Positions 27,378-40,098 of a stretch of DNA of 64,000 nucleotides are shown here, in pieces. Within the stretch, counting starts at the first letter, position 1; every line of letters begins with the position of its first letter. Under the pieces are notes generated by a model that was given only the letters and a program-made list of their open reading frames with translations, was not told the origin of the DNA and did no database searches. The translations under genes were made by a program, and so were the position numbers. Source of the stretch: Brevibacterium sp. W7.2 (lineage in GTDB: Bacteria; Actinomycetota; Actinomycetes; Actinomycetales; Brevibacteriaceae). The stretch covers positions 1,488,001-1,552,000 of the forward strand of contig NZ_CP073089.1 in assembly GCF_018137945.1 (NCBI RefSeq), in the 5' to 3' direction.

Positions 27378-28801
27378 GGCTCTTCGCAGCTGAGAGTGTA
27401 GTCGGGTTGGGCGCGTCGGTCGCTGGATAGGGGTCGAGGCCCTCCGAGGATGGAAGTTCTGACACTGCCCATCCTGAGGACCTCGACATGGATCACGCTA
27501 CCTTCGTTCGCCCTGACCTGACCACGTTCTGCCGTCTCGACGAGCTCGGCCTCGAGGCCGTCGGACAGCGGGTTGAGCCTGATCGTGCGGTGATCCAGTG
27601 CCGGGTCCTGGAGCCGGACCCGTGGTGCAGGGAGTGCGGGGCCGAGGGCGTGCCCCGAGACACGGTGATCCGCCGGTTGGCGCACGAGCCGTTCGGGCAC
27701 CGGCCCACGACCTTGATGGTCCGGGTCCGCCGGTACCGGTGTGTTACCTGCCGTCGGACGTGGCGGCAGGACACGTCGAAGGCCGCGGCGCCGCGGGCGA
27801 AGATCACCCGTGGCGGGGTGGGCTGGGCGCTGACCGGTGTGGTCGTGGACCACCTCACCGTCAGCCGCGTCGCTGCCGGGCTGGGAGTGTCCTGGCATAC
27901 CGCCAACGAGGCGGTCATCGCCGAGGGCAAGCGGGTGCTGATCGACGATCCGGCCCGGTTCGCCGGGGTCACCACCATCGGGGTCGATGAGCACGTGTGG
28001 CGTCACACGCGCCACGGCGACAAGTACGTGACCGTGATCATCGACCTCACCCCGGCCCGGAACAAGTCCGGGCCCGCGCGGCTGCTGGACATGGTCGCGG
28101 GCCGGTCGAAGGCCGTGTTCAAGCAGTGGCTGGCCGATCGTCCTCGGGCGTGGCGGGACGGGGTGGAGGTCGTCGCGATGGACGGGTTCACCGGGTTCAA
28201 GACCGCTGCCGCCGAAGAGCTACCCACCGCAGTACCGGTCATGGATCCGTTCCACGTCATCCGTCTGGCAGGTGAGGGACTGGACCGGTGCCGGCAGCGC
28301 GTCCAGCAGCACACCCTCGGGCACCGGGGCCGGGCCGGGGACCCGCTCTACCGGGCGCGGCGGACCCTGCAGACCGGCGCGGACCTGCTCACCGACACCC
28401 AGCGCGCCCGGCTGGACACGGTATTCGCGGCAGACGAGCACGTCCAGGTCGAAGCGACCTGGGGCATCTACCAGCGGATGGTCGCCGCCTACCGCGAGCC
28501 CAACAAGACCACGGGCAAGCAGAGGATGCGAGCGGTCATCGAGTCGGTCGCCAGCGGCGTCCCAGACGCGCTGGTCGAGATCCGCACACTCGGCCGGACG
28601 CTGAAGCAGCGCGCCGCAGACGTGCTCGCCTTCTTCGACCGGCCCGGGACCTCGAACGGGCCGACAGAGGCCATCAACGGCCGACTCGAACACCTCCGCG
28701 GCTCCGCCCTCGGCTTCCGCAACCTCACCCACTACATCGCCCGATCTCTACTCGAGGCCGGCGGATTCAGACCCCGACTACACCCTCAACTGCGATGAGC
28801 C
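27378..28801 (+). mobile_element. ISL3-family insertion sequence, copy 2 (1424 bp)
   Basis: Same length and, by comparison of all reading frames, the same sequence as 1785-3208. It has the same imperfect 29-bp inverted repeats and its own 8-bp duplication ACTAAAGC. Both copies have the same orientation, 25593 bases apart. The separate duplications show two independent insertions. Confidence 0.93.
27488..28798 (+). CDS. ISL3-family transposase (second copy)
   Basis: 436 residues, identical to the protein at 1895-3205, with intact zinc finger, helix-turn-helix and DDE residues. Probably active. Its insertion lies between the IS3 remnant and the SHOCT-type gene and does not break a recognisable gene. 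Confidence 0.95.
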   Translation: MDHATFVRPDLTTFCRLDELGLEAVGQRVEPDRAVIQCRVLEPDPWCRECGAEGVPRDTVIRRLAHEPFGHRPTTLMVRVRRYRCVTCRRTWRQDTSKAAAPRAKITRGGVGWALTGVVVDHLTVSRVAAGLGVSWHTANEAVIAEGKRVLIDDPARFAGVTTIGVDEHVWRHTRHGDKYVTVIIDLTPARNKSGPARLLDMVAGRSKAVFKQWLADRPRAWRDGVEVVAMDGFTGFKTAAAEELPTAVPVMDPFHVIRLAGEGLDRCRQRVQQHTLGHRGRAGDPLYRARRTLQTGADLLTDTQRARLDTVFAADEHVQVEATWGIYQRMVAAYREPNKTTGKQRMRAVIESVASGVPDALVEIRTLGRTLKQRAADVLAFFDRPGTSNGPTEAINGRLEHLRGSALGFRNLTHYIARSLLEAGGFRPRLHPQLR

Positions 28802-29072
28802 ACTAAAGCTGAGCAACTAATACCTTACCTACTTCTGGTGTGCAAACATGGGGCTACTCTCTACTGTCGTGTTCACTGGCCATCGAATTACGCACCGGTC
28901 GTCGGCATCACCGTCGCCGGCGCTCAAGTGCTCGACTCGACCAGAAAAATGGCGAAACTAGTTCTTTACAGAATGAAAATCACGATCGCGGAACCTGGGA
29001 CTATCGGGGAAGGGTATGTGGCCAACCGCGGTGGGTTCGTCCAACAGGCCGACATACTTGCATAAGCGAGAC

Positions 29073-30332
29073 TCATTCCAGGTCGGCCCTACCCTGGGCA
29101 AATTCGGCTTCGTCGATCAAACCCGCAGCGTAGAGCTTCATGAGCCGACGCAGACCCTCCTGTGACTCCGTCCCGGTGTCCGCACCTGCGGAAGGCTGTC
29201 TCCTCGGCTTTGGGGGCAGGGGCGGATCCGGCGTCGGGGTAGCGCGCCTGCTAGCCGCAGCAGCGGCGGCGTTTATTGCATTGACCAGCTCGACGACTCC
29301 TGAGTCGCTGACACTGTTGGCGCTGGCCGTCGCAGCAATTGACACGCTCGGACCGATGATTTTGAGTTGGAAGATCCTTTCATCTTGTGGCCGTTGCACA
29401 TGCGTGTTCCCAGCCAAAGAGCTCACCGTCCGCGTGGAAGTGACTATGTTACCGGAGACCGAATACTCGGCGTGAGCTCCAGCGATCGGGCCGCCGATGC
29501 TATTCGCTCGAAACGGATCTCCAAGCCAGATCTCTCGGCTGTAGACTTTGATACCGAAAGCACGTGACACCGGCGAGCTGTAGGTAATCTCGCCGGTGTT
29601 TTCTGTCGAGCGCGCGTATAGCTTCTGCAACGCGGCATCGCGTTCTTCTCGCTTGTGCAGCCTTACTAGTCGTTCGGGGTAAAGCGATTCAATGATGCGG
29701 AGAAAACTGTTCCATGACTCGGTGCCGTATACAGGTGAAGTGTCGACGGCATTTGGGAACTCGGAGTCTGGGAGAGTGTCGGGCCATGCTGAGATGTCGC
29801 CCTTACGGACGAGCTGGAGGAAGCGCAATCCGAAGGTCGAATTCTTCACCCGGATCTCGTCGATGTCGCTGATATCGAGCTCCAATCGCCCGTCGTCAAT
29901 AGCGATGGCGGTCTCAGAAAGCCGCACGACCTCATGGCCTTTCTTCGTGCGCACCGAGCGAGCGGTAGCACCGACTGCCTGGGACGATTGGTGCGTTTCA
30001 CCGTCGACGACGATGGGAACGCCTAGCCCGCCTCCCTTCCGTTCGAGCAACGCAGCGGCTGCCTGCAGGCTGGCGACTTCAGTGACGACGACAGCATCAG
30101 GATCACTATGAGGCGAGTATTTCTCACCCGGTTCAACCTTGTGACCAGCACGAACAAATCGCAAGTAGCCGGTGCTCCATATGCTCTTCGGCATCGCCAC
30201 GTGAATGTGATCGAGTTCGTTGATTGCCCATTCGGACTTCGTCTCGCCTTTGCGTTCGAGGCGAATGTGGGTGCGATCATCGTCCATAACAACCGAGGTT
30301 CGCCGGTCAACTCGACACAGGTTCATGCTCAT
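29073..30332 (-). CDS. DUF4429/SHOCT-type protein
   Basis: 419 residues. Two related beta-rich parts can be seen: HIRLERKGETKSEWAINELD with IWSTGYLRFV near residues 20-60, and VVRLSETAIAIDDGRLELDI with STFGLRFLQLV near 135-180. This repeat resembles DUF4429 domains. A Pro-rich linker (TPTPDPPLPPKPRRQPSAG) leads to a C-terminal SHOCT motif, LRRLMKLYAAGLIDEAEFAQ. SHOCT tails are short oligomerisation motifs found on many actinobacterial accessory proteins. GAGG precedes the ATG at a usable distance. Function unknown; it stands alone beside ISL3 copy 2. Confidence 0.8.
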   Translation of the reverse strand: MSMNLCRVDRRTSVVMDDDRTHIRLERKGETKSEWAINELDHIHVAMPKSIWSTGYLRFVRAGHKVEPGEKYSPHSDPDAVVVTEVASLQAAAALLERKGGGLGVPIVVDGETHQSSQAVGATARSVRTKKGHEVVRLSETAIAIDDGRLELDISDIDEIRVKNSTFGLRFLQLVRKGDISAWPDTLPDSEFPNAVDTSPVYGTESWNSFLRIIESLYPERLVRLHKREERDAALQKLYARSTENTGEITYSSPVSRAFGIKVYSREIWLGDPFRANSIGGPIAGAHAEYSVSGNIVTSTRTVSSLAGNTHVQRPQDERIFQLKIIGPSVSIAATASANSVSDSGVVELVNAINAAAAAASRRATPTPDPPLPPKPRRQPSAGADTGTESQEGLRRLMKLYAAGLIDEAEFAQGRADLE

Positions 30333-30698
30333 ACGATGGGCCTCTCGTCATCGGTACCGCGGATCCACCCGGCACCTCGCACATTTACGTCAGGCGAAGT
30401 CTACAGGAGAAGGCCGGACCGGCACCGTGTGTTGCATCGCTACTTTCATCTGCAAACGGGAACGGGTACCGTCGCCTTCCAGTGAGTCCCTGCTCTGACC
30501 AAGAGAACCGCGAATGGGAGCCTGCTTGGGCGCATCCAGAATCTTTGAGTGGACTGCATGGAGGTTTCCACCAACGGACTTCATTGAACGGCATTGAAGC
30601 GACGGTTCGCAGTATCCGGTGCCTGAAAACGTGCAGACACGATTGTAACGTGCAGACACGATTGTGAGGAGAGAGTTCAAAGCGGGTCATCCAGCTGG
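30333..30698. other. Intergenic region containing a perfect tandem repeat
   Basis: No convincing gene on either strand. It contains the 19-bp tandem repeat at 30628-30665 and an apparent shift to AT-richer sequence near 30700. Confidence 0.5.
30628..30665. repeat. Perfect 19-bp tandem direct repeat (two units)
   Basis: AACGTGCAGACACGATTGT occurs twice with no spacer. It lies close to the compositional boundary downstream of the truncated low-GC frame. Confidence 0.9.
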
Positions 30699-31292
30699 TC
30701 AGATAATATTCCAATTGTTCGGAATCCTTCTAGAAGTCGGCGCTAGCATAAAATTGACTATTCTAATAATTCCTGAGACATTGCTATCGTGAAGGGCAAT
30801 TTTTGAGTTCGGGGCGATCGACTTCCACTTATTTCGGTTATCCCATTGGTTGCAGCAATATAAAATTAGGGACTCGGCCTGAATGCTGTCTTTGGAGAAG
30901 ATCTCAGCAGGATCTCTGAAGCTGTCACTTGGACCGGGGCCGATGGTCCCATCGGAGCGCCCATGCAACGTCGGAATCAAAATGTTTGCTTTGGACGTGG
31001 TGATTGCACGAGTGAACTGGGCCCAGGATTCCGCGCATGGAGGCACAGATTGGCATTGGACTAAATTTTCAGTGTCGCGTTGCAGTCTGGTAAGTTGGTC
31101 ATTCATCAAAGAATACTGCCGGTCGAAATGCACGATTTTGACGACGGGCTCTCTGATTTTCTCTGAATTTTTGATCATTACACATCTTCCGGCGTCTATT
31201 GTAGCATTGATGATTTGACTTATTTCGTTTGCTTGTGAGCTAAAAATTACATCGACCGATTTGTTTCGATATTGAGTGTTTAATGTTATCTG
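30699..31292 (-). pseudogene. Low-GC reading frame, probably 5'-truncated; weak CHAT/caspase-like features
   Basis: From the ATG at 31178 the frame encodes 159 residues, but protein-like sequence (NKSVDVIFSSQANEISQIIN) continues upstream without a start codon to a TAA at 31293-31295. So the beginning was probably lost at the junction with the GC-rich core. AT-rich codons mark it as foreign. ILIPTLHGRSDGTIG followed about 30 residues later by SLILYCCNQ recalls the His and Cys blocks of CHAT/caspase-like proteases; this is a pattern impression only. The C-terminus reads RIPNNWNII. It may also be a complete gene starting at 31178, but no ribosome site is visible there. Confidence 0.5.
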
Positions 31293-31353
31293 TTATCGGG
31301 GATGTGGTTCTTATGGGTCAGTTGTCTGAGGTTGGGAGTTTGTAGGTGGCCTA

Positions 31354-32328
31354 TTAGGCGACTAGCACAACCTTCCCCGTCGTCTTACGTCCCTCGAGCG
31401 CCCGGTGCGCTTCAGCGGCTTCGGCCAGCGGGAAGGTCTCGCCGATGCGGAAATCGAGCCAGCCCTTCTCGACTCCGCTCGAGACCATCGCCCACCGCTT
31501 CGCCAGCGCCTCCGGAGTCGCGACCATCCACGCCAGCGACGGCCGGGAGAGGAAGATGCCGCCGGACGAGTTGAGCCGCTGGATGTCGAACGGCGGCACC
31601 TGACCCGACGCCCCGCCGAAGAGCACCATCGAGCCCAAGGGTTTGAGCGACGCCAACGAGCCGTCGAACGTGTCCTTGCCGACCCCGTCATAGGCCACCT
31701 CGACGCCCTCACCCTCGGTGAGCGAGCGCACCTTCGCCGCGACATCGACATCCGGACCGTAGAGGAACACCTCATCGGCTCCGGCCTTGCGGGACAGCTC
31801 CGCCTTCTCCTCGGTGCTCACCGTCGAGATGACATTGCCGCCCAGATGCTTGATGATCTGCGTGAGGATGAGCCCGACCCCACCGGCCCCGGCATGAACG
31901 AGCGCCGTATCACCCGGCTTGATCGCATGCGACGTCGTCGCCAGGTACTGCGCCGTCAGACCCTGCAACGGCATCGCCGCTGCCACCTCGGCGCTCACGG
32001 TCTCCGGAACAGTGAGGAGATTGTCCGCCTTCACGACGACCTGCGTCGCATACGACCCCGGTCCCTCGTGCCACGCCACCCGATCGCCGACCTTGTACGT
32101 CTCGACCCCATCGCCCACCTCGGCGATGTGACCCGTGCCCTCGACGCCGACGACATGCGGGTAGTCCATCGGATAGACCCCCGACCGCCGGTACGTGTCG
32201 ATGAAGTTCACCCCCGCCGCCTCGACGTCGACGAGCACCTCGCCCGGCCCCGGCCTCGGCGTCTCGATCTCACCGACCTCGAGCACCTCGGGTCCACCGG
32301 CCTGCATCGCACGTACTGCCTGGGTCAT
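31354..32328 (-). CDS. NADPH:quinone oxidoreductase (zeta-crystallin type)
   Basis: 324 residues of the zinc-free medium-chain dehydrogenase branch. It reduces quinones with NADPH in the cytoplasm. Family traits are the N-terminal GPEVLEVGEIETPRPGPGEV, GVNFIDTYRRSGVYP, VVGVEGTGHI and the cofactor loop HAGAGGVGLILTQI. No zinc-binding Cys set is present. GGAGG lies just before the start; ATG 32328 is preferred to the GTG three bases earlier. It is divergent from argC with only about 45 bases between, so the promoters overlap. It marks the return to core chromosome. Confidence 0.92.
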   Translation of the reverse strand: MTQAVRAMQAGGPEVLEVGEIETPRPGPGEVLVDVEAAGVNFIDTYRRSGVYPMDYPHVVGVEGTGHIAEVGDGVETYKVGDRVAWHEGPGSYATQVVVKADNLLTVPETVSAEVAAAMPLQGLTAQYLATTSHAIKPGDTALVHAGAGGVGLILTQIIKHLGGNVISTVSTEEKAELSRKAGADEVFLYGPDVDVAAKVRSLTEGEGVEVAYDGVGKDTFDGSLASLKPLGSMVLFGGASGQVPPFDIQRLNSSGGIFLSRPSLAWMVATPEALAKRWAMVSSGVEKGWLDFRIGETFPLAEAAEAHRALEGRKTTGKVVLVA

Positions 32329-32357
32329 CACGCCTCCTGCATATTATTTACTGATGC

Positions 32358-32371
32358 TGTATGGTTATTCA
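32358..32371. promoter_or_regulatory. Candidate ArgR operator (ARG box) at the argC start
   Basis: TGTATGGTTATTCA matches 11 of 14 positions of the ARG-box form TGAATWWWWATTCA. A TATTAT element at 32342-32347 could be the -10, putting transcription start close to the argC start codon. ArgR is encoded in the same operon. Not tested. Confidence 0.5.
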
Positions 32372-32372
32372 T

Positions 32373-33482
32373 ATGAACGCTCTCACGGTCGCCGTCTCCG
32401 GCGCCACCGGCTACGCAGGCGGGGAAGTCCTCCGCCTGCTCAGCACCCACCCCCACCTCACCGTGACCACCGTGTGCGGTCACTCCTCGGTCGGGGAGCT
32501 GCTCGGCCGACACCAGCCCCACCTTCCCAGGTATGCGGACTTCGTCATCGAAGACTCGACCGCCGAGGTGCTCGCCGGCCACGATGTCGTCGTCCTCGCT
32601 CTGCCTCACGGCAAATCCGGGGCGATCGCCGCGGAACTGGCCGAGACCAGCCCCGATACCCTGATCGTAGACCTTGCCGCCGACCACCGTCTCATCAGTC
32701 CCGAAGCGTGGGAGGCCTTCTACCACTCCGCCCACCAGGGCACCTGGACCTACGGCCTCCCCGAACTCCTGCTCGCCGACGGTAAGAAGCAGCGCACCCA
32801 GCTGACCGAGACGAACCGCATCGCCGTCCCCGGCTGCAACGTCACCGCCGTCACCCTCGGCCTCGCGCCGCTCATCGCCACCGGACTCATCGCCCCGACA
32901 GGGCTGAACGCCGTCCTCGCCAATGGTGTCTCCGGCGCCGGCAAAGCACTCAAGCCCCACCTCACCGCCGCCGAGATCCTCGGCGACGCCAGCCCCTACG
33001 GCACCGGCGGCACCCACCGCCACGTCCCCGAGATCGAACAGAACCTCAACGGCGTCCTCGGCGCCGACCCCTCCGACGGACCGGTGCGGATCTCCTTCAC
33101 CCCGACCCTCGTGCCGATGTCCCGCGGAATCCTCGCAACGCTCACCGCCGACCCGACAGCCGACGCACCCCGGACCGCCGACGGCACCATCGACGCAGAG
33201 GCGCTGACCGCCCAGCTGACCAGTGCCTTCGCCGACGCCTACGCCGACGAACCCTTCGTCCGCGTCCTGCCCGAGGGCCAATGGCCGCGCACCGCGGCGA
33301 CCACCGGCTCGAACGTCGCCCAGATCCAATTCACTTACGACCAGCGGGCCGAGAAGGTCCTCGTCGTCGTGGCGCTCGACAACCTCGTCCGCGGCACCGC
33401 CGGCCAAGCCCTCCAATCGATCCACCTCGCCCTCGGCCTCGAAGAGACCACCCACCTGCCCTTGGAAGGAGTCGCCCCATGA
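32373..33482 (+). CDS. argC: N-acetyl-gamma-glutamyl-phosphate reductase
   Basis: Third step of arginine synthesis: NADPH-dependent reduction of N-acetylglutamyl phosphate to the semialdehyde. 369 residues from the second in-frame ATG (MNALTVAVSG), which fits family N-termini; an ATG at 32361 lies inside the candidate ARG box. The nucleotide loop GATGYAGGEVLRLL is at the start and the catalytic Cys is in AVPGCNVTAV near residue 152. The C-terminal half carries YGTGGTHRHVPEIEQ. First gene of the operon; its stop overlaps argJ (ATGA). Confidence 0.96.
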   Translation: MNALTVAVSGATGYAGGEVLRLLSTHPHLTVTTVCGHSSVGELLGRHQPHLPRYADFVIEDSTAEVLAGHDVVVLALPHGKSGAIAAELAETSPDTLIVDLAADHRLISPEAWEAFYHSAHQGTWTYGLPELLLADGKKQRTQLTETNRIAVPGCNVTAVTLGLAPLIATGLIAPTGLNAVLANGVSGAGKALKPHLTAAEILGDASPYGTGGTHRHVPEIEQNLNGVLGADPSDGPVRISFTPTLVPMSRGILATLTADPTADAPRTADGTIDAEALTAQLTSAFADAYADEPFVRVLPEGQWPRTAATTGSNVAQIQFTYDQRAEKVLVVVALDNLVRGTAGQALQSIHLALGLEETTHLPLEGVAP

Positions 33483-34654
33483 GCGTGACCGCACCGCTCG
33501 GCTTCACCGCAGCAGGCCTCACCGCCGGACTCAAACCCAGCGGAACGAAGGACCTCGCACTCGTCGTCAACAACGGCCCCGCGACCACCGTCGCCGCCGT
33601 CTACACGTCGAACCGCTGCCAGGCCAACCCCGTCATCTGGTCCCGGCAGGTCTCCGCCACCGGCCACGCCCGCGCCGTCGTCCTCAACTCCGGAGGCGCG
33701 AACTGCTACACCGGCGACTACGGGTTCGCGACCACCCAGCTCACCGCCGAAGAGACCGCGACCCTCCTCACCGACTCCGGCACCCCGACGCAGGCCGATG
33801 AAATCCTCGTCTGCTCGACCGGGCTCATCGGCGTCGGGGGAGAGGAGTTCCGCGCCGGCATCCTCGACCACCTCCCGCAGCTCGTCGCCGCCGCAGAGGA
33901 CTCCGTGACCGGAGGACAGAACGCCGCCGAGGCGATCATGACGACCGACACCGTCGCGAAGACCGCAACCCGCGAGGGCCCGGGCTACACGATCGGCGGG
34001 ATGGCCAAGGGCGCGGGCATGCTCGCCCCGGGCCTGGCGACGATGCTCGTCGTCCTCACCACCGACGCCCCGCTCGACCAGCCCACCCTCGACGCGGCCC
34101 TGCGCACAGCCACGCACGTCAGCTTCGACCGCCTCGACACCGACGGGTGCATGTCGACGAACGACACCGTCATCCTCATGAGCTCCGGCGCCGCGGACAC
34201 GACCGTCGACACGGGCGAATTCGAGGGCCTCCTCGGTGAGCTCTGCCTTGACCTTATGCGCCAGCTCCACGTCGACGCCGAAGGCGCCCACCACGACATC
34301 GCGATCACCACCCGGGGTGCGGCCTCCACCGACGACGCCGTCACCGTCTCCCGGGCAGTGGGCCGGTCGAACCTCTTCAAGGCCGCGATCTTCGGGGAGG
34401 ACCCTAACTGGGGTCGTGTCGTCGCTCAGGTGGGGACCACCTCGGCGGACTTCGATCCCACCGCCATCGACGTGACGATCAACGGCACGGAAGTGTGCCG
34501 CGCCTCCGGGCCCTACGCCGACCCCGCCGAGGTGACCTTCGGCCGTGAGGTCGACGTCGTCATCGACCTCCACGCCTGTGACAGCGAGGCCACCATCTGG
34601 ACCTCCGACCTCACCCATGACTACGTCGAAGAGAACAGCGCCTACTCCACATGA
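33479..34654 (+). CDS. argJ: Bifunctional ornithine acetyltransferase / N-acetylglutamate synthase
   Basis: 391 residues. Moves the acetyl group from N-acetylornithine to glutamate, so the pathway is cyclic. The self-cleavage site is visible in [20 protein letters not shown], where the Thr of ATML becomes the N-terminal nucleophile of the beta chain. [13 protein letters not shown] near residue 65 and the C-terminal [20 protein letters not shown] are family blocks. The ATG overlaps the argC stop and the stop overlaps argB, so translation is coupled. A frame open from 33281 inside argC is only upstream read-through. Confidence 0.96.
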   Translation: MSVTAPLGFTAAGLTAGLKPSGTKDLALVVNNGPATTVAAVYTSNRCQANPVIWSRQVSATGHARAVVLNSGGANCYTGDYGFATTQLTAEETATLLTDSGTPTQADEILVCSTGLIGVGGEEFRAGILDHLPQLVAAAEDSVTGGQNAAEAIMTTDTVAKTATREGPGYTIGGMAKGAGMLAPGLATMLVVLTTDAPLDQPTLDAALRTATHVSFDRLDTDGCMSTNDTVILMSSGAADTTVDTGEFEGLLGELCLDLMRQLHVDAEGAHHDIAITTRGAASTDDAVTVSRAVGRSNLFKAAIFGEDPNWGRVVAQVGTTSADFDPTAIDVTINGTEVCRASGPYADPAEVTFGREVDVVIDLHACDSEATIWTSDLTHDYVEENSAYST

Positions 34655-35679
34655 GCACCCACCCCGACTTCTCCACGAAATCCACCGCCGCCCGGCTCGC
34701 CGCCGCCCAGGTCAAGGCCGAAGCGCTCACCGAGGCGCTGCCGTGGATCAAGACCTTCGCCGGGGCGACGATCGTCATCAAATACGGCGGCAACGCGATG
34801 ATCTCCCCGGAGCTCCAGCAGTCCTTCGCCGACGACATCGCCTTCCTCCGCTTCGCCGGGATCCGCCCCGTCGTCGTCCACGGCGGCGGCCCGCAGATCT
34901 CCTCGATGCTCGCCCGCCTCGGCATCGAGAGCGAGTTCAAGGCCGGGCAGCGGGTGACGAGCGAGGAAGCCGCCGAGGTCATCCGCATGGTCCTCGCCGG
35001 CCAGGTCAACCGGGAGATCGTCTCCCGCATCAACATGAACGGCAACGCCGCGATCGGCCTCTCCGGTGAGGACGCCGACCTCCTGCTCGCGCACAAGACC
35101 GTCGCCGAGGTGGACGGACAGACCGTCGACCTCGGCCGGGTGGGCGAGATCGCCCAGGTCAACACGACCGTGCTCGGCGAACTCCTCGACGCCGGACGGG
35201 TGCCCGTCATCTGCTCCATCGCCTCTGAAATCGGGGGAGAAGCGGGAAAGCCGCTCAACATCAATGCGGACCTGGCCGCCTCGGCGGTGGCGAAGGCGCT
35301 GAAGGCACACAAACTCATCATGCTCACCGATGTGCCCGGCCTCTACGCGAACTGGCCGGACACGTCCTCGCTCATCTCCCGTATCGACCCGGACAAGCTG
35401 CGCGAACTCCTGCCGTCGCTCGATTCGGGGATGATTCCGAAGATGACCGCGGCGCTCGAAGCGATCGAGCACGGGGTCAAGCAGGCCCACATCATCGACG
35501 GCCGGATGGCGCATTCCCTCCTCCTTGAGGTCTTCACCTCGGAAGGCATCGGCACCATGGTCGAGGACACCATCGTCGAACCCGCACCGCTGGGTGACGG
35601 GCACCAAGCGAACCCCGCCGAGGCGGCCCCGACGGATGGTTTGAACGCGAGCAACGACAGCAACGGAGGACGTTCATGA
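34651..35679 (+). CDS. argB: Acetylglutamate kinase
   Basis: 342 residues, longer than the usual 290-300 because of a polar C-terminal tail (about 40 residues) after the kinase fold. Phosphorylates N-acetylglutamate, normally the arginine feedback point. Motifs: [10 protein letters not shown] (ATP-binding Lys), [13 protein letters not shown] and [20 protein letters not shown]. The N-terminal helix LPWIKTFAG is of the type found in arginine-sensitive hexameric enzymes. Overlaps argJ and argD by ATGA. Confidence 0.96.
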   Translation: MSTHPDFSTKSTAARLAAAQVKAEALTEALPWIKTFAGATIVIKYGGNAMISPELQQSFADDIAFLRFAGIRPVVVHGGGPQISSMLARLGIESEFKAGQRVTSEEAAEVIRMVLAGQVNREIVSRINMNGNAAIGLSGEDADLLLAHKTVAEVDGQTVDLGRVGEIAQVNTTVLGELLDAGRVPVICSIASEIGGEAGKPLNINADLAASAVAKALKAHKLIMLTDVPGLYANWPDTSSLISRIDPDKLRELLPSLDSGMIPKMTAALEAIEHGVKQAHIIDGRMAHSLLLEVFTSEGIGTMVEDTIVEPAPLGDGHQANPAEAAPTDGLNASNDSNGGRS

Positions 35680-36959
35680 GTGATCAGACGGGTACGCAGG
35701 CTTCTTCGGCCGGGCAGGATTCCGATCAGGCCCAAACGTGGCGGGACGACTTCTCCCGTGTCCTGTCCCCGGTGTTCGGATCCCCGCAGCTCGACATCGT
35801 CCGCGGTGAAGGCTCCTACGTGTGGGATGCGGCAGGCAAGCAGTACCTCGACCTACTCGCCGGCATCGCCGTCAACGCCCTCGGCCACTGTCACCCCGCC
35901 TGGGTCAACGCCATCACCGAGCAGGCCTCGACGCTCGGCCACATCTCGAACTTCTTCACCTCCCCGGCCCAGATCGGCCTGGCAGAGAAACTCCACGAAG
36001 TCCTCAACCTGCCTGCCGGTTCAGCCGTGTTCTTCTCGAACTCGGGAACCGAAGCCAACGAGGCGGCCTTCAAGATGGCCCGCCGCGCCGCCGGCGGGGG
36101 ACGCCCCTTCATCATCGCCGTCGAAGGCGCCTTCCACGGCCGCACCATGGGCGCCCTCGCACTGACCGCGAAGGAAGCCTACCGCGAACCCTTCGCTCCC
36201 GGTGTCCCTGGAGTCGTCCACGTTCCCTACGGAGACGTCGAAGCGCTCGAAGCGGCGATCAATGAGAACACCGCAGCCGTCTTCATCGAACCGGTCCAAG
36301 GCGAGGTCGGCGTGCGGACGCATCCCGCCGGCTACCTCACCGCGGTGCGGGAACTGACGACGAAGGTCGGGGCGCTCATGATCCTCGACGAGGTGCAGTC
36401 GGGCATCGGCCGCACCGGTTCCTGGTTTGCCCACCAGGATCCCGAGATCGGCGAGGGCGTCACCCCGGACATCATCACCTCGGCGAAGGGACTCGGCGGC
36501 GGCATGCCGATCGGCGCAACCATCACCGTCGGCGATGCGAACACCAAGCTGCTCGAAGCCGGTCAGCACGGCACGACCTTCGGCGGCAACCCTCTGTCGT
36601 GTGCTGCAGGGCTCGCGGTGCTCGAGACCATCGAGAAGGAGAAGCTGCTCGACCATGTCACCGAGGTCAGCGACTGGCTCAAGGCCCAGCTGGCGGAGGT
36701 CGACGGCATCGGAGAGATCACCGGCAAGGGGCTGCTGCTCGGGCTCGAGCTGACAGCCGGTGCGTCGGGTGACGGCGCGGCCGGGCAGTCCGACGGCCAG
36801 GTCCCGGACTCGAAGGCCGTGGCCGCCCGTGCCCTCGAAGCCGGGTTCATCATCAACCCGGTAGCACCGGGACGACTGCGCCTCGCCCCGCCGCTGACCA
36901 TCACCACCGACGAACTCACCCCGTTCATCGACGCTCTGCCTGAGCTCATCACCGGCTGA
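35676..36959 (+). CDS. argD: Acetylornithine aminotransferase
   Basis: 427 residues, class III PLP-dependent. Converts N-acetylglutamate semialdehyde to N-acetylornithine using glutamate. An N-terminal polar extension (about 20 residues) precedes the fold. Motifs: [28 protein letters not shown] [14 protein letters not shown] and the PLP lysine in [13 protein letters not shown] near residue 272. [14 protein letters not shown] follows. ATGA overlap with argB. A short segment ([18 protein letters not shown], near 370) looks like a lineage-specific insert. Confidence 0.95.
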   Translation: MSDQTGTQASSAGQDSDQAQTWRDDFSRVLSPVFGSPQLDIVRGEGSYVWDAAGKQYLDLLAGIAVNALGHCHPAWVNAITEQASTLGHISNFFTSPAQIGLAEKLHEVLNLPAGSAVFFSNSGTEANEAAFKMARRAAGGGRPFIIAVEGAFHGRTMGALALTAKEAYREPFAPGVPGVVHVPYGDVEALEAAINENTAAVFIEPVQGEVGVRTHPAGYLTAVRELTTKVGALMILDEVQSGIGRTGSWFAHQDPEIGEGVTPDIITSAKGLGGGMPIGATITVGDANTKLLEAGQHGTTFGGNPLSCAAGLAVLETIEKEKLLDHVTEVSDWLKAQLAEVDGIGEITGKGLLLGLELTAGASGDGAAGQSDGQVPDSKAVAARALEAGFIINPVAPGRLRLAPPLTITTDELTPFIDALPELITG

Positions 36960-38431
<1,472 letters not shown>

Positions 38432-38525
38432 GCCATCCGGGGGCCGCGCTTTCGTGCGGGACTGAGGGGCCGCCTCGGCGAGGGAAAACTGGAACAATGA
38501 CAACTGAGCTTCATCATTTCAATGA

Positions 38526-39986
<1,461 letters not shown>

Positions 39987-40013
39987 GAGGCTGAAGAATA
40001 AGACACTGACATG

Positions 40014-40066
40014 AGGGCCGGTGCCCGGACAGGCGGAGAAAATCCGTTCGTCCGAGCACCGGCCCT
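40014..40066 (+). terminator. Strong hairpin after argH
   Basis: AGGGCCGGTGC-C-CGGAC pairs with GTCCG-A-GCACCGGCCCT: 11 bp, one mismatch, 5 bp. It ends the arg cluster. It overlaps the upstream region of the small membrane protein gene. Confidence 0.8.
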
Positions 40067-40098
40067 TCGCATCAACGATCTCGTCAGGAGGTCTGGAC

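Noticed and set aside
1785..28801. A composite transposon moving the whole 27 kb between the two ISL3 copies
   Set aside because: Each copy has its own intact 8-bp target duplication, so they inserted separately. The segment between also contains ordinary chromosomal genes.
28838..29065. A 75-codon open frame downstream of ISL3 copy 2
   Set aside because: No ribosome site, no similarity and unconvincing amino acid composition.
30385..30714. A 109-codon minus-strand frame over the 19-bp tandem repeat
   Set aside because: No ribosome site and it spans the compositional boundary; it reads as non-coding.
32328..34618. Long minus-strand frames opposite argC and argJ
   Set aside because: Composition is typical of antisense frames in GC-rich genes. 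The + strand genes have all catalytic motifs.
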